From positions 1 through 46,256 of the forward strand of contig NZ_SMKR01000037.1 in assembly GCF_004348725.1 (NCBI RefSeq): a stretch of DNA of 46,256 nt, given 5' to 3'. The notes under the pieces were generated by a model. It searched no databases, was not told the origin of the DNA, and saw only the letters and a list, made by a program, of their open reading frames with translations. The stretch is from Kribbella turkmenica (lineage in GTDB: Bacteria; Actinomycetota; Actinomycetes; Propionibacteriales; Kribbellaceae). The position numbers and the translations under genes were made by a program. Positions 31,214-40,226 of this stretch are shown one piece after another; the stretch's first letter is position 1, and every line of letters starts with the position of its first letter.

Positions 31214-32005
31214 GTGCTCACTTCCAACGGTTATGTGCTCGACCAGTCCCCACAGCGGCTGGGTGAATTGGCCGTCGTGCCGGATCGCGAACGTACGGAG
31301 CTGCCGCGGCTGCGCGACCGGCTGCGGCGGGACGGGTACCTGTTCCTGACCGGATTGCTGGATCCCGTTGTGGTGCAGGACTTCCGCCGGTACTACTTCG
31401 GACTGACGGGGGCTGCGCCGGACAGGGCGTCGTACCGGAAGGTGCTGTTCGACCAGGTCGTGCCGGGGCCGGAGTACGCCGCCTTCTGCGCGCAGCCGGC
31501 CATCAAGGGATGGTTCCAGTGGTTCCTGGGCGGAGAACCCTTTCTGCACAAGCGGAAGATCATCCGGCAGACCGCACCGGGCGAGAACGGGATCGGTACG
31601 GCGACACAGGCGCACTACGACCTGGTGTACCTCAGAGGGGGCAGTGACCAGGTGCTGTCCGCGTGGATCCCGCTCGGCGACTGTGCGGTCGCCCGCGGCG
31701 GTCTGACGTATCTGGAGGGCAGTCATCAGCGCGTGCTCGAGGAGGAGGCCGCAGGACGGCTCAAGCGCCCGGCCGCGTCAATGACCGCGGACCTGCCCGG
31801 GCTGGCCGACGAGTACGACGCCCGCTGGCTGGTGACCGACTACGCGGCCGGTGACCTGGTCATTCACACCGCGCACACGATCCACGCCGCCCTGGACAAC
31901 GTCTCCGACGGCATCCGGCTGTCCACCGACATCCGGTACCAGCGGTCCGACGACGCGATCGACGGGCGGTGGCAGAACCACTGGCACGACCAGGACGGGC
32001 TGTGA
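31214..32005 (+). CDS. Phytanoyl-CoA dioxygenase (PhyH) family oxygenase
   Basis: A 263-aa Fe(II)/2-oxoglutarate-dependent oxygenase. AHYDLVYLRGG gives the H-x-D pair of the iron triad; the distal His is in DLVIHTAHTIHAALDN, and the 2-oxoglutarate Arg in GIRLSTDIRYQ. LPRLRDRLRRDGYLFLTGLL is the typical N-terminal block. GTG 31214 is the best start; its ribosome site is weak. Family members hydroxylate CoA thioesters, ectoine or natural products. The divergent AraC gene probably controls it. Confidence 0.85.
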   Translation: MLTSNGYVLDQSPQRLGELAVVPDRERTELPRLRDRLRRDGYLFLTGLLDPVVVQDFRRYYFGLTGAAPDRASYRKVLFDQVVPGPEYAAFCAQPAIKGWFQWFLGGEPFLHKRKIIRQTAPGENGIGTATQAHYDLVYLRGGSDQVLSAWIPLGDCAVARGGLTYLEGSHQRVLEEEAAGRLKRPAASMTADLPGLADEYDARWLVTDYAAGDLVIHTAHTIHAALDNVSDGIRLSTDIRYQRSDDAIDGRWQNHWHDQDGL

Positions 32006-32160
32006 CCGGACGACGCCGCCCGGCCGCGAAGTTCCCGCGGGACCGCGGTTGACCGGAATGCGGTCGCTTCTCGCTAACGACAATCATTTCGGTTAAGGTG
32101 CTGGCGATCGACCGCGCGGCGTCCGAAGTGCCGCCCGGCGGCACGAGTCTGAGGAGAGCC

Positions 32161-32454
32161 GTGAATCGCAGCGAGCTGATCGCCGGCGTGGCGCAGAAGG
32201 CGGGCATTCCGCGGAACCAGGCCGAGAAGGTCCTCGACGCGCTGGGCGACGTCGTCACCGAGGCCGTGCACAAGGGCGACAAGGTGTCGCTGACCGGTCT
32301 GCTGAGCATCGAGCGGGTGATGCGGGCCCCGCGCACCGGCCGCAACCCGCAGACCGGCGAGCCGCTGTCCATCCCGGCCGGCTACTCCGTCCGGCTGTCC
32401 TGCGGCAGCCGGCTGAAGGCCGCTGCCCGGGGAGACCTCCGCACCCTCTCCTGA
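32161..32454 (+). CDS. HU family DNA-binding protein
   Basis: A 97-aa nucleoid protein that bends and compacts DNA as a dimer. The N-terminal helices read MNRSELIAGVAQKAGIPRNQ, then AEKVLDALGDVVTEAV. The beta arm is at VMRAPRTGRNPQTGEPLSIP, with the conserved RNPQTG at its tip. It lacks the long lysine-rich C-terminal tail of the main actinobacterial HU, so it is probably a second, short HU. GTG 32161 follows GAGGAG. A/T-rich CGACAATCATTTCGG at 32078-32092 may be part of its control region. Confidence 0.93.
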   Translation: MNRSELIAGVAQKAGIPRNQAEKVLDALGDVVTEAVHKGDKVSLTGLLSIERVMRAPRTGRNPQTGEPLSIPAGYSVRLSCGSRLKAAARGDLRTLS

Positions 32455-32460
32455 CGCCGT

Positions 32461-32491
32461 GCAGCCGGGCGGCACGCGGCCACCCGGCTGC
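32461..32491. terminator. Bidirectional hairpin terminator
   Basis: GCAGCCGGG (32461-32469) and CCCGGCTGC (32483-32491), extendable by three more pairs with one wobble, between the convergent HU and beta-propeller genes. Confidence 0.7.
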
Positions 32492-32498
32492 TCTGGCG

Positions 32499-33446
32499 CT
32501 AGCGCCGTACGGCTGTCACCCAGTACGGCGTGGTCGGAAGCGGCGGCTGGACGTTGAAGCGCGCGTTCGGCAGGTAGAGCCGCTTGCCGAACGTGGCCAC
32601 CGTCGTCGGTACGTCGAAGTCCGGACTGGTGATCTCACGTACCAGTGAGCCCGAGGTGCCGGCCCGGTTCAGCTTGACGACCGCGATCTTGTTCAACTGA
32701 TTCTGGACCACGTACAGCCTCCGGCCGATCGTCAGCAGCCCGTCTCCGTTGGTCATCGGGACGGCCAGGTCGACCCGCCGGGTGACGCCGGTCCACGGGT
32801 TCACCCGGAACAGCAGACCGGTCGACGACTGCACGATGATCAGCGCGCGCCGGTCCGGAGTCAGGGTGATGCCGTTGACGTTGAAGCCGGTCTGGTGCTC
32901 GTAGTCACCGGTCAACGGGATCGTGCGGACGGCGGACTGACCGAGCAGCTTGCCGTGACGTCCGAACGGCACCTTGTAGATGACAGGCCGCTGGGAGTCC
33001 GTGAAGTAGGCGGCGTGCCTGCCGAGCACGACGTCGTTGACGAACGTCGGTGCGCCCGGTGCGAGCTGGTAGTTCGCCAGAATCCTGCCCGTGCGGCTGT
33101 CGACCACGCGAGCCGTCCCCGCCGGTCCGCCGGCCACGAACAGCCGGCCGCGGCGGTCGATCTTCAGCCCGACCGACGGTGTACCGGGGCCTTGGCTGAT
33201 CACCTTGCCCTTGCCGGTCCGCAGGCTGACGGCGTAGATGTCGCCGTCGGCCAGCGAGCCGAGGTACGCCGTACCGCCCTTGATCGCGATGCCCTCCGGG
33301 CGGAACCCGTCCGGCAGCGCGATCCTGGTCGGGAAGGCGTGCTTCCCGGTGCTGCCGGAACTGGTCGCCGCTGTGGCGGGTGCGGTGGTCAGCCCGAGGA
33401 TCAGTGCGGCGAGACCGAGCAGGGCAGTGACACTACGGATGAACAT
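32499..33446 (-). CDS. Secreted SMP-30/NHL-like beta-propeller protein
   Basis: A 315-aa exported protein. A signal peptide (MFIRSVTALLGLAALILGLT, cleavage after ATA near residue 27) precedes repeated blades: LPDGFRPEGIAIKGGTAYLG, GLKIDRRGRLFVAGGPAGTA, FVNDVVLGRHAAYFTDSQRP, VNGITLTPDRRALIIVQSST and MTNGDGLLTIGRRLYVVQNQ. This matches a six-bladed SMP-30/gluconolactonase-type propeller; such proteins are sometimes called superoxide dismutase-like in databases without basis. The ligand is unknown. The gene is a tandem duplicate of the next one. GGGGAGGAAG precedes the ATG. Confidence 0.75.
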   Translation of the reverse strand: MFIRSVTALLGLAALILGLTTAPATAATSSGSTGKHAFPTRIALPDGFRPEGIAIKGGTAYLGSLADGDIYAVSLRTGKGKVISQGPGTPSVGLKIDRRGRLFVAGGPAGTARVVDSRTGRILANYQLAPGAPTFVNDVVLGRHAAYFTDSQRPVIYKVPFGRHGKLLGQSAVRTIPLTGDYEHQTGFNVNGITLTPDRRALIIVQSSTGLLFRVNPWTGVTRRVDLAVPMTNGDGLLTIGRRLYVVQNQLNKIAVVKLNRAGTSGSLVREITSPDFDVPTTVATFGKRLYLPNARFNVQPPLPTTPYWVTAVRR

Positions 33447-33505
33447 GAGTACTTCCTCCCCTAAGAGATTCCACCGTAGGACGACCCGTCGTACGGGTGA
33501 ACGGT

Positions 33506-34441
33506 TCAGCGCTTGACCGCTGTGACCCAGTACGGCGTGGTCGGAAGGGGCGGCTGGACGTTGAAGCGGGCGTTCGGGAGGTACAGGCGGTTACCGAACG
33601 CCGCCGCGGTCGTGGGTACGTCGAAGTCCGGACTGGTGATCCTGTCGACCAGGTGACCCCGTGTGCCCGACGGGTCGAGCTTGAGCACCGCGATCTGGTT
33701 GAGCCGGTTCTGCACGACGTACAGGGTGGTGCCGATGACCAGCAGGCCGTCGCCGTTCGTCATCAGCTCGTCGCCGATGTCGATCCGGCGCGTGCTGCCG
33801 GTGCCGGGGTCGACGCGGAACAGGAACCCGGTGGACGACTGCACGATGATCAGGGCGCGCCGGTCCGGGGTCAGGGCGATGCCGTTGGCGTTGTTGACGT
33901 CCGGTACGTGCTGGTACTCGCCGCTGTAGGCGATGGTCTTCACAGCAGACTGCGCCGGCAGCGTGCCGTGGCGGCCGAGCGGAACCTTGTAGAAGACCGG
34001 CCTGCGCGAGTCGGTGAAGTAGGCGGCGTCTTTGCCCACGATCACGTCGTTCACGAACGTCGGGGCGGTGGCGAAGGTGTAGCTCGCCAGCACCTCGCCG
34101 GTGCGGGTGTCGACGACCCGGCCGTTACCACCGGCCGCGCCGGCCACGAACAGCCGGCCCCGGTGGTCCACCTTCATCCCGAGCGAGCCGGTGCCCGGGC
34201 CCTCACTGATGACCTCGCCCCGGCTGGTCTTCAGGTCGGCGGCGTAGATGTCACCGTCGAGCCGCGAGCCGAAGAACGCCGTCCCGCGGTCGATCGCGAT
34301 CCCTTCCGGCTGGAAGCCGTCCGGCAGCTCGATCCGGGTGGGGAACTTCGTCGGGTGTGCGGAGGCCGAGGTGCTGACGAGGCCGAGCATCAGCGCGGGC
34401 ACGCTGAGTACGGCGGTGAGGCGGCGGACGAGGCGTGGCAT
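33506..34441 (-). CDS. Secreted SMP-30/NHL-like beta-propeller protein, paralog
   Basis: A 311-aa paralog of the preceding gene, 59 bases upstream of it on the same strand, with signal peptide MPRLVRRLTAVLSVPALMLG and the same blades. The two proteins end almost identically (NARFNVQPPLPTTPYWVTAV, then K/R and R), and the DNA is most alike over this 3' end. Differences concentrate in the blade around EYQHVPDVNN versus DYEHQTGFN, which may mark different ligands. AGGAGGG precedes ATG 34441. It is divergent from the M13 peptidase gene. Confidence 0.75.
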   Translation of the reverse strand: MPRLVRRLTAVLSVPALMLGLVSTSASAHPTKFPTRIELPDGFQPEGIAIDRGTAFFGSRLDGDIYAADLKTSRGEVISEGPGTGSLGMKVDHRGRLFVAGAAGGNGRVVDTRTGEVLASYTFATAPTFVNDVIVGKDAAYFTDSRRPVFYKVPLGRHGTLPAQSAVKTIAYSGEYQHVPDVNNANGIALTPDRRALIIVQSSTGFLFRVDPGTGSTRRIDIGDELMTNGDGLLVIGTTLYVVQNRLNQIAVLKLDPSGTRGHLVDRITSPDFDVPTTAAAFGNRLYLPNARFNVQPPLPTTPYWVTAVKR

Positions 34442-34576
34442 TGGCGGGTCCCTCCTGATCCGGATGTTCTTCTACCGGTTGAACGGCACGGACCTGTGGA
34501 TAGTTCAAAGCCCCGATCGCCGCCAGCGGGTACTGTCGCTGGCAGCAAGCTCACGCGCTGAAGGAGTAGGGCAGGG

Positions 34577-36532
34577 ATGACAGCAGGGATCGATACTTCG
34601 GGTCTGTCCGGCGACGTGCGACCGCAGGACGACCTGTACCGACACGCGAACGGGCCGTGGCTGGAGCAGCACGAGATCCCGGCGGACAAGGCCATCTACG
34701 GCGCCTTCCACGTGTTGTCGGACACGGCCGAGCAGGACGTCCGCGCCATCGTCGAGAAGACGGTCGCCGCCGGTCACCCGGAGGGCAGCGAGGCGCGCAA
34801 GGTCGCCGACCTCTACAGCAGCTTCATGGACGAGGAGACGATCGAGGCGCGCGGCGCCGAGCCGATCGCCGACCAGCTCGCGCTGGTCCGCGACATCGCC
34901 GACGTCGGCGACCTGGTGGCCGCCCTCGGCACGCTCGAGCTGCAGGGCGTGTCCGGGGTGTTCCACATCTGGATCGACGCCGACGCGAAGAAGTCCGACG
35001 AGTACATCGTGTACTTCATGCAGGGCGGCATCAGCCTGCCGGACGAGTCCTACTACCGCGAAACCTCCTTCGCCGAGATCCGGACGGCGTACGTCGCACA
35101 CGTCACCCGGATGCTCGAGCTTGCCGGGCTGCCCGATCCGGCCGGTGCCGCGGCCCGGATCATGGAACTGGAGACGCGGATCGCGACCGGCCACTGGGAC
35201 CGGGTCAAGGACCGCGACGTCACGCTCACCTACAACAAGCTGGACCGGTCCGGGCTCGACGAGCTCACTCCGGGGTTCGACTGGTCACGCTGGCTGGCCG
35301 GCGCCGGCGTACCGGCGAGTGCGATCGAGCAGGTCGTCGTCCGGGAGCCCGACTTCTTCACCGCGGCCGCCGCGGCGCTGCGCGAGGTCGAGCTCGAGCG
35401 CTGGAAGGAATGGCTGAGCTGGCGGGTCGTGCACGACGCGGCGCCGCTGCTGAGCAAGGCCTTCGTGGACGAGAACTTCGCCTTCTACGGCAAGACACTG
35501 ACCGGTGCGCCGGAGCTGCGCGAGCGGTGGAAGCGCGGTGTCGGCGTGGTCGAGTCGGCCCTCGGCGAGGCGCTCGGCAAGCTGTACGTCGCCGAGCACT
35601 TCCCGCCGGCGGCGAAGGCCCGGATGGTCGAGTTGGTGGCCAACCTGGTCGAGGCCTACCGCCAGCGGATCGACACGCTCGACTGGATGGGGGCGGACAC
35701 CCGCCGGCGCGCGCTCGACAAGCTGGGCACCTTCCTGCCGAAGATCGGCTACCCGGACAAGTGGAAGGACTACGGCGCGCTCGAGGTCGACCCGGCCGAC
35801 CTGGTCGGCAACGTCCGCCGGTCGGTCGCGGTGGAGACCGCCCGCGAGCTGGCCAAGCTCGGGCAGCCGGTCGACCGGACCGAGTGGAAGATGACGCCGC
35901 AGACGGTCAACGCGTACTACAACCCGCGGATGAACGAGATCGTCTTCCCGGCCGGCATCCTGCAGCCGCCGTTCTTCGACCTGGACGCCGACGACGCGGT
36001 CAACTACGGCGCGATCGGCGCGGTGATCGGGCACGAGATCGGCCACGGGTTCGACGACCAGGGCTCGCGGTACGACGGCGACGGCAACATCAACGACTGG
36101 TGGACCGACGACGACCGGGCCGCCTTCGAGCAGCGCACCGACAAGCTGGTCGCGCAGTACGAGGTGCTCTCGCCGGCCGAGACCCCGGGGCAGCACGTGA
36201 ACGGCAAGCTCACCCTCGGCGAGAACATCGGCGACCTGGGCGGCCTGTCGATCGCCTACGTCGCCCACCAGCTCTCGCTGGACGGCGCCGAGCCGCCGGT
36301 CATCGACGGTCTGTCCGGGAGCCAGCGCTTCTTCCTTTCCTGGGCGACCGCGTGGTCCACCAAGACCCGCCCGGAGGAGGCAGCCCGCCGGCTCGCGATC
36401 GACCCGCACTCCCCGCCGGAGTTCCGCTGCAACGCGGTGGTGAAGAACATCGACGAGTTCCACCAGACCTTCGCCACCAGCGAGTCCGACGGCATGTGGC
36501 TGGCGCCCGAGGACCGCGTCCGCATCTGGTGA
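34577..36532 (+). CDS. M13 family zinc metallopeptidase (neprilysin/PepO type)
   Basis: A 651-aa peptidase that cleaves oligopeptides. GHEIGHGFDDQGS contains the zinc ligands His486 and His490 and the catalytic Glu487; the third ligand Glu549 is in LGENIGDLGG. NAYYNPRMNEIVFPAGILQP is the substrate-backbone block. No signal peptide or anchor is present, so the enzyme is probably cytosolic, as in bacterial PepO types. ATG 34577 follows GAAGGAGTAGGGCAGGG; a TACTGT -10-like box lies at 34531-34536. The M24 aminopeptidase is encoded convergently. Confidence 0.92.
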   Translation: MTAGIDTSGLSGDVRPQDDLYRHANGPWLEQHEIPADKAIYGAFHVLSDTAEQDVRAIVEKTVAAGHPEGSEARKVADLYSSFMDEETIEARGAEPIADQLALVRDIADVGDLVAALGTLELQGVSGVFHIWIDADAKKSDEYIVYFMQGGISLPDESYYRETSFAEIRTAYVAHVTRMLELAGLPDPAGAAARIMELETRIATGHWDRVKDRDVTLTYNKLDRSGLDELTPGFDWSRWLAGAGVPASAIEQVVVREPDFFTAAAAALREVELERWKEWLSWRVVHDAAPLLSKAFVDENFAFYGKTLTGAPELRERWKRGVGVVESALGEALGKLYVAEHFPPAAKARMVELVANLVEAYRQRIDTLDWMGADTRRRALDKLGTFLPKIGYPDKWKDYGALEVDPADLVGNVRRSVAVETARELAKLGQPVDRTEWKMTPQTVNAYYNPRMNEIVFPAGILQPPFFDLDADDAVNYGAIGAVIGHEIGHGFDDQGSRYDGDGNINDWWTDDDRAAFEQRTDKLVAQYEVLSPAETPGQHVNGKLTLGENIGDLGGLSIAYVAHQLSLDGAEPPVIDGLSGSQRFFLSWATAWSTKTRPEEAARRLAIDPHSPPEFRCNAVVKNIDEFHQTFATSESDGMWLAPEDRVRIW

Positions 36533-36535
36533 ACC

Positions 36536-36573
36536 GGACGACGGAGGCGCACGACTGGTGCGCCCCGTCGTCC
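36536..36573. terminator. Bidirectional hairpin terminator
   Basis: GGACGACGG and GGCGCAC, separated by a bulged A, pair with GTGCGCC and CCGTCGTCC across a five-base loop. It starts four bases after the M13 stop and serves the convergent M24 gene as well. Confidence 0.75.
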
Positions 36574-36598
36574 CCGGGTGCTCAGGAACTCCGCATGC

Positions 36599-38104
36599 TC
36601 ACGAAGACATCCAGTCCTGCAACGCCTCGACGGTGCGGGGCATGGCCTCGGAGAGGTTCTCGGCGCCGTTCTCGGTGATCAGGATGTCGTCCTCGATCCG
36701 GATGCCGATGCCGCGGAGGTCCTCGGGGACGGTCAGGTCGTCGGCCTGGAAGTACAGGCCGGGCTCGACCGTGAGCACGTAGCCGGTCTGCAGGTCGCCC
36801 TTGCGGTACTTCTCCTCGCGCGCCGCCGAGCAGTCGTGCACGTCGAGGCCGAGCATGTGGCTGACACCGTGGAGCGTGTAGCGCTGGTAGAGCATGCTCT
36901 CCGGGTCGAGCGCCTCCTCGGCCGACACCGGCAGCAGGTCCATCGCGTCGAGGCCGTGCACGATCACCTGCATCGCGGCCTCGTGGGCGGTCCGGAAGGT
37001 GACGCCCGGCTTGAGCGCGTCGATCCCGGCGTTCTGCGCGTCCAGCACCAGTTGGTACAGGTCGCGCTGGCGTGGGGTGAACTCGCCGCTCACCGGCAGT
37101 GTGCGGGTGATGTCCGCGGTGTAGAGCTGACGGTTCTCCACGCCCATGTCGAGCAGCATCAGCGTGCCGTCGACCACCGGGCCGTCGTTCTCGATCCAGT
37201 GCAGCGTGGTCGCGTGCGGTCCGGCCGCCGCGATCGACGTGTAGCCGACGTCGTTGCCCTCGGCCCGGGCCCGGCGCCAGAACGTGCCCTCGATCCAGCG
37301 TTCGCCGTACTCGCGGACCTTGTCCATCTCGGCCAGGACGTCGGAGAAGCCGCGGTGCGTGATCGCGACCGCGTTGCGCAGCTGCTCGATCTCGAACGGG
37401 TCCTTGACCAGCCGGAGCTCCGACAGCGTCGCGGCCAGCTCCCGGTCCCGGTCGGTGTCGGTCTTCGCGCCGCTCAGCAGCGAGGCGATCGAGTCGTGCT
37501 CACCGCGCCGTACCCGGGTCGGCACGTCGCCCTTCAGCGCGTCCGCGAGCCGGTCGACGTGCCGGGTCTCGATGCCGAACTCCTTGGCCGTCTCGGTCAG
37601 CGACGGACGGCGGCCGGCCCACAGCTCGCCGTACATCCGGTCGCGCCAGAACTCCTCGCCCTCGCTGCGGTCGGACCGCGGGCGGAAGTACAGGACCGAG
37701 TCGTGGCCGGTGGTGCCGTTCGGCTCCAGCACCAGGACCGCGTCCGAGGTCTGGTCGCCGGCCAGCCAGACGTAGTCGGTGTGCGGGCGGAAGACGAAGT
37801 CGGTGTCGTTCGACCGGACCTTGTACGTGCCGGCGGGGATCACCAGCCGCTCACCGGGGAAGGCCTGCGACAGCGCGTCCCGCCGCTTGGCCGCCCACCC
37901 GCCGACGTCACTGAGTGTCACGTCCTGTCGCTCAGAGTCGGCCCAGCCGGAGTTCATGAACGCCCGGAGCTTCGGGTTCGGCTCGTTGTCGTGCGACGCG
38001 GTCTTCGGCGTGGCGGCAGCGGTCTCGTTGGCCGCGGTCGCGGTCTCCGCGGTGGTGTTCTCGGCTGCGGTCACATCGGCGGTGGTCTCGGTCGTGTCGG
38101 TCAT
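36599..38104 (-). CDS. Xaa-Pro aminopeptidase-like M24B peptidase
   Basis: A 501-aa cytosolic dimetal peptidase that removes an N-terminal residue ahead of proline. An N-terminal extension of about 40 Thr/Ala/Glu-rich residues ([19 protein letters not shown]) precedes the creatinase-like N-domain and the pita-bread domain. Metal ligands are seen in [20 protein letters not shown] (two Asp), [13 protein letters not shown] (His), LTVEPGLYF (Glu) and [10 protein letters not shown] (Glu). It overlaps panD by four bases (ATGA), so the two are translationally coupled. The repetitive N-terminal extension is not typical of the family. Confidence 0.9.
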   Translation of the reverse strand: MTDTTETTADVTAAENTTAETATAANETAAATPKTASHDNEPNPKLRAFMNSGWADSERQDVTLSDVGGWAAKRRDALSQAFPGERLVIPAGTYKVRSNDTDFVFRPHTDYVWLAGDQTSDAVLVLEPNGTTGHDSVLYFRPRSDRSEGEEFWRDRMYGELWAGRRPSLTETAKEFGIETRHVDRLADALKGDVPTRVRRGEHDSIASLLSGAKTDTDRDRELAATLSELRLVKDPFEIEQLRNAVAITHRGFSDVLAEMDKVREYGERWIEGTFWRRARAEGNDVGYTSIAAAGPHATTLHWIENDGPVVDGTLMLLDMGVENRQLYTADITRTLPVSGEFTPRQRDLYQLVLDAQNAGIDALKPGVTFRTAHEAAMQVIVHGLDAMDLLPVSAEEALDPESMLYQRYTLHGVSHMLGLDVHDCSAAREEKYRKGDLQTGYVLTVEPGLYFQADDLTVPEDLRGIGIRIEDDILITENGAENLSEAMPRTVEALQDWMSS

Positions 38105-38589
38105 CGTCGACCAGTCCTCATCTCGGCGCGGGTGTGTGCGGTCAGGCCCCCGTCGGTCGGTGCGACGGCGGGACCTACGTGTACTTCGTCGCCGCGGAGC
38201 GTGCCGCTGTCGGGCAGCGCCTCGGCGGGGTCGGAGCCGATGCGGGTGATCGCATTGTGCTCGTCCACGAAGACTACGCTCGGCTCGAACACCTTCGCCT
38301 CCGCGGTGTCGAACGTCCCGTACGCGATCAGGATGACCAGGTCACCCGGGTGGATCAGGTGCGCCGCCGCCCCGTTGATCCCGACCACGCCGGAGCCGCG
38401 CGGCCCTTCGATCAGGTACGTCGACAGCCGGTTGCCGTTGGTGATGTCGACGATGTCCACCTTCTCGCCGGGCAGCAGGTCGGCCGCGTCCATCAACGCG
38501 GCGTCCAGCGTGCAGGACCCCACGTAGTCCAGATCCGCCTGCGTCACCGTCGCCCGGTGCACCTTGGACTTCATCATCGCGCGCCACAT
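38101..38589 (-). CDS. panD: Aspartate 1-decarboxylase
   Basis: Pyruvoyl enzyme that makes beta-alanine from L-aspartate for pantothenate and coenzyme A. ATG 38589 was chosen because GGAGG lies nine bases upstream; an ATG at 38598 directly touches that site. [20 protein letters not shown] is typical. Self-cleavage is expected between Gly24 and Ser25 in DYVGSCTLD, with Ser25 becoming the pyruvoyl group. [20 protein letters not shown] follows. At 162 aa it carries an extra Thr/Gly-rich tail of about 25-40 residues. It stands alone without panB or panC and is coupled to an M24 peptidase. Confidence 0.93.
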   Translation of the reverse strand: MWRAMMKSKVHRATVTQADLDYVGSCTLDAALMDAADLLPGEKVDIVDITNGNRLSTYLIEGPRGSGVVGINGAAAHLIHPGDLVILIAYGTFDTAEAKVFEPSVVFVDEHNAITRIGSDPAEALPDSGTLRGDEVHVGPAVAPTDGGLTAHTRAEMRTGRR

Positions 38590-38674
38590 GCGCGCCATCC
38601 TCCGGTCCCACCCCGGCGCTGTCAGTAACCGCCATCACCCAACCGGTTCAGCGGTCCGCCCTGCGCGAGAAGGC

Positions 38675-38742
38675 GGGGGCTTGAACAGGTACTGGTGGAC
38701 CGGAACAGGTAATTCCCGGTGGTCACCCCCGGGATGGTGTTC
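38675..38742 (+). repeat. 68-nt dispersed element, copy 2
   Basis: Same gapless layout as 22895-22962: GGGGG, two bases, TGAACA, 17 bases with TGGTGG, ACAGGTAATT (38705-38714), 23 bases, TGTTC. Here the outer stem is extended to 13 bp (38675-38687 with 38738-38750). An inner stem with loop CAGGTAA forms from GGAA and TTCC. It lies between the FGGY kinase stop and the panD start, so on the minus strand it is in the panD upstream region. Confidence 0.6.
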
Positions 38743-38771
38743 AAGCCCCCCGCTCGAGGTCGGGCGGCGGG

Positions 38772-40226
38772 TCAAATGGTTGAGGCCTGGGCGGCCAGTT
38801 CGCGCAGGGCGGCGTAGCGGGGGCGGAGATCGGCCACCCGGGCGACCTCCGCGTCGACCGGCTCGAGGTGTTCGCCGCCCGGCGCCGGGCAGAGGCCGAG
38901 GGCTACGGCGGCGGCGCCGCGGGCGCCGACTTCGGCCTCGGCACAGACGGTGGTGGGACGGGCGAAGGTCGCGGTCAGGCAGCGCCGCCACCAGGCGGAG
39001 GCGTCGATGCCGCCACCACCCAGGACGACCGAGAGCTCGCGACCGAAGAGTGTGTCCAGCATGCGCAGGCCGAGGTCGATCTCGAGGGACGCGCCCTGCA
39101 GGGACGCGGCCAGAAGGTCTTCGCCGGTGTCGTCGAAGGACAGGCCGAAGTAGACCCCGGAGCCGCTCGGCACGGTCGCCGGCGGCCGCGTACCGGCCTG
39201 GAACGGGATCGCGATCACCCGCGACGACCCGATCTCGACCGTGGTCGGCTCCTCGGAAGCCAGCTGGAGCACCCCGGTCAGCCACGCATGCAGGTTCCCC
39301 GCCGCAGAGAACGCCATCCCGGTCACCGCGCGCTCGTCGTCGACGCGGTACCGCCACAACTCCCACGGCAGCTCCGGCGCGTCGCCGATCGGGTGCACCA
39401 CCCGGACGGCGGCCGACGTCCCCACGGTCACCGCGGCCGTCGTCTCGTCGTACCCACCGGTCCCGACGTTCGACGCGGCACCGTCACCGGTCGGCGGATG
39501 CACTGGTACGCCGACCAGCCCCGGCCAGCGGCGTCCGAACTCCGCCGACAACGAACCGGTCCATCCTGACGGCACGATCGCCGGCAGCAGCTCGGTCTTC
39601 GCACCGGCGATCTCCAGCGCCTCCTCGTCGTACACCCCGCGGGCGAGGTCGAGCGTCCCGGTGCCGGACGCGATCGACACCGAGGTCACCCGCTCGCCGG
39701 TGAGCCGCTCGAGCACCAGGTCCGGCAGACCGGCGAACCCGGCCGGCGACCCTTCGGACAGCAACCAGGGAATGCGGCGCGTCCAGTACAGCCGGTGCAG
39801 CCAGGAACCCGTCCGCGCGTGGAACGCGTGCTCGTCGAACGACGAGCCGAGGTCCAGGTCCACCGAGCGGGTGTCCGCCCAGGTGATCACCGGCGTCTGC
39901 GGTGCACCCCTGCTGTCGAGGGCAACGATCGAGTGCCACTGCGAGGAGACCACGATCGCGCCGATGTCGTCGAGGTGCCCGTTCTGCTGGAGCTCGTCCA
40001 GGCAGCCGAGCAGGCCCTCGACGTACTCGTGCAGGTCGAGCGTGGCCGAGCCGCCGGTGGCGTACGTCGGGGAGATCTTGTACCGCGCCAGCGCTCCCGG
40101 GACCGGGGCGGCGTCCTCGGCGGACAGCACCAGCGCGCGAGCGGACGACGTACCGAGGTCGAGTGCGAGAACACGGGGTCCTGGCTGCGCCACGCCACCG
40201 CCCCGGTCGTCGTCAGTCGTCGTCAT
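38772..40226 (-). CDS. FGGY family carbohydrate kinase
   Basis: A 484-aa ATP-dependent sugar kinase of the gluconokinase/xylulokinase group with two actin-like domains. [17 protein letters not shown] is the phosphate-1 motif, [15 protein letters not shown] and ITWADTRS are substrate-side blocks, [13 protein letters not shown] is the second phosphate motif, and [20 protein letters not shown] the adenosine motif. WADTRS resembles gluconokinases, but the sugar cannot be fixed. Its start overlaps the end of otsA by 14 bases, so the two are coupled. Confidence 0.88.
   Translation of the reverse strand: MTTTDDDRGGGVAQPGPRVLALDLGTSSARALVLSAEDAAPVPGALARYKISPTYATGGSATLDLHEYVEGLLGCLDELQQNGHLDDIGAIVVSSQWHSIVALDSRGAPQTPVITWADTRSVDLDLGSSFDEHAFHARTGSWLHRLYWTRRIPWLLSEGSPAGFAGLPDLVLERLTGERVTSVSIASGTGTLDLARGVYDEEALEIAGAKTELLPAIVPSGWTGSLSAEFGRRWPGLVGVPVHPPTGDGAASNVGTGGYDETTAAVTVGTSAAVRVVHPIGDAPELPWELWRYRVDDERAVTGMAFSAAGNLHAWLTGVLQLASEEPTTVEIGSSRVIAIPFQAGTRPPATVPSGSGVYFGLSFDDTGEDLLAASLQGASLEIDLGLRMLDTLFGRELSVVLGGGGIDASAWWRRCLTATFARPTTVCAEAEVGARGAAAVALGLCPAPGGEHLEPVDAEVARVADLRPRYAALRELAAQASTI

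Noticed and set aside
32499..34441. Superoxide dismutase label for the two secreted paralogs
   Set aside because: They show propeller blades and no metal-ligand pattern of any superoxide dismutase class.
36578..38527. A 649-codon plus-strand frame opposite the M24 peptidase and panD
   Set aside because: Antisense to two confidently identified genes; composition is shadow-like.
38600..38771. Known pan RNA motif upstream of panD
   Set aside because: The pan motif is a short hairpin with two bulged A residues reported mainly from other phyla; the element here is longer and recurs far from any pan gene.
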